In this document: piece by piece, positions 5,669-5,960 of the stretch | Position numbering within the stretch: the first letter of the stretch is position 1 | Layout of the letters: each line of letters begins with the position of its first letter | Source of the DNA: an uncultured Prevotella sp. | GTDB lineage: Bacteria > Bacteroidota > Bacteroidia > Bacteroidales > Bacteroidaceae | Assembly (NCBI GenBank): GCA_937889855.1 | Contig: CALBYK010000162.1 | Location: 1-5,960 of the forward strand | Reading direction: 5' to 3' | Length of the DNA: 5,960 nucleotides | Program-made: the position numbers and the translations under genes | The notes under the pieces: generated by a model | Told to the model about the DNA's origin: nothing | The model's database searches: none | Seen by the model: the letters and a program-made list of their open reading frames with translations, nothing else

Positions 5669-5960
5669 ATGAACTTTTTTCAATACAAGCAATATGAATT
5701 CGTCAAAGTTGATGCCGATGGACGCAAAGTGCTTTCGGTCAATATCAATCCAGAAAAAGCATGTATCTTTAACTGTCTGATCTGCAACCTCGGAAAGACA
5801 AAATATCAGGGAGAGTGGCATGATTTTGGAGATCCTTCGGATTCCATAAACGGCCTGGCGCAAAGAATCGAACAGGAACAGCCGGATGTTGTTGAGGTGA
5901 CGGGCGGGTTAGGCGACCCATTGACAAATCCTGTGCTTCAGGGCGTCCTCGACTGTATTC
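5669..5960 (+). CDS. Radical SAM protein, N-terminal part (cut by the window end)
   Basis: The first 97 residues are present and open at the window edge. The CxxxCxxC motif that binds the 4Fe-4S cluster is at C32, C36 and C39 (ACIFNCLICNLGKTK). TGGLGDPLTNPVL (78-90) occupies the place of the GGE/SAM-binding strand. The pattern G-x-G-[DE]-P-x-x-N-P, with NLGKT just after the cysteines, resembles the TYW1-like COG0731 group of radical SAM proteins. The GPVPSRRLG opening common in that group is absent. Ile38 replaces the usual aromatic residue before the last cysteine. ATG 5669 has GGGAGG 5 nt upstream. Linkage to the RidA gene and sharing of its operator suggest a joint pathway, but the reaction cannot be named from this fragment. 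Confidence 0.85.
   Translation, partial: MNFFQYKQYEFVKVDADGRKVLSVNINPEKACIFNCLICNLGKTKYQGEWHDFGDPSDSINGLAQRIEQEQPDVVEVTGGLGDPLTNPVLQGVLDCI

Noticed and set aside
5322..5863. Minus-strand ORFs under the RidA and radical SAM genes
   Set aside because: They are antisense shadows of well-supported genes with clear family motifs on the plus strand.

Overview
The window is moderate-GC DNA with AT-rich intergenic stretches. It has strong AGGAGG-type ribosome sites, textbook sigma-A promoters and an AgrA/AgrC-style two-component pair, which together suggest a Firmicute, most likely a Clostridia-type anaerobe. This assignment is inference, because no taxonomic marker gene is present.

Left half (1-3717). 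A 12-helix-type major facilitator transporter is encoded on the minus strand (48-1292). It is divergent from a response regulator/histidine kinase operon on the plus strand (1683-3717). The regulator has a receiver plus LytTR DNA-binding domain. The kinase is a polytopic HPK10/AgrC-like sensor with a GHKL ATPase, and its gene overlaps the regulator gene by 11 nt. The roughly 390-nt divergent region is rich in structure. It holds a sigma-A promoter for the regulator and a two-copy 9-bp direct repeat with a 21-bp period that fits a LytTR operator. It also holds overlapping small hairpins, a possible 28-30-codon ORF in the transporter leader, a perfect 10-bp inverted repeat with a 35-nt spacer, and an antisense promoter-like element. 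The simplest reading is that the regulator binds between the genes and controls the transporter, itself, or both. No agrB/agrD-like processing gene or classical pheromone gene is present.

Right half (3799-5960). A fused ThrE-type threonine/serine exporter homologue lies on the minus strand and converges on the kinase gene with an 81-nt gap and no clear terminator. It is divergent from a RidA-family gene (5196-5570), which is followed by the start of a radical SAM gene (from 5669, cut by the window edge). The exporter and RidA genes have back-to-back sigma-A promoters with 17-bp spacers. A 19-bp sequence in that divergent promoter region recurs with one mismatch just upstream of the radical SAM gene. 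This suggests that one unidentified regulator controls exporter, RidA and radical SAM enzyme as a unit. RidA proteins remove reactive enamines made by serine/threonine dehydratases, so pairing with a serine/threonine exporter is metabolically coherent. The role of the radical SAM partner is unknown.
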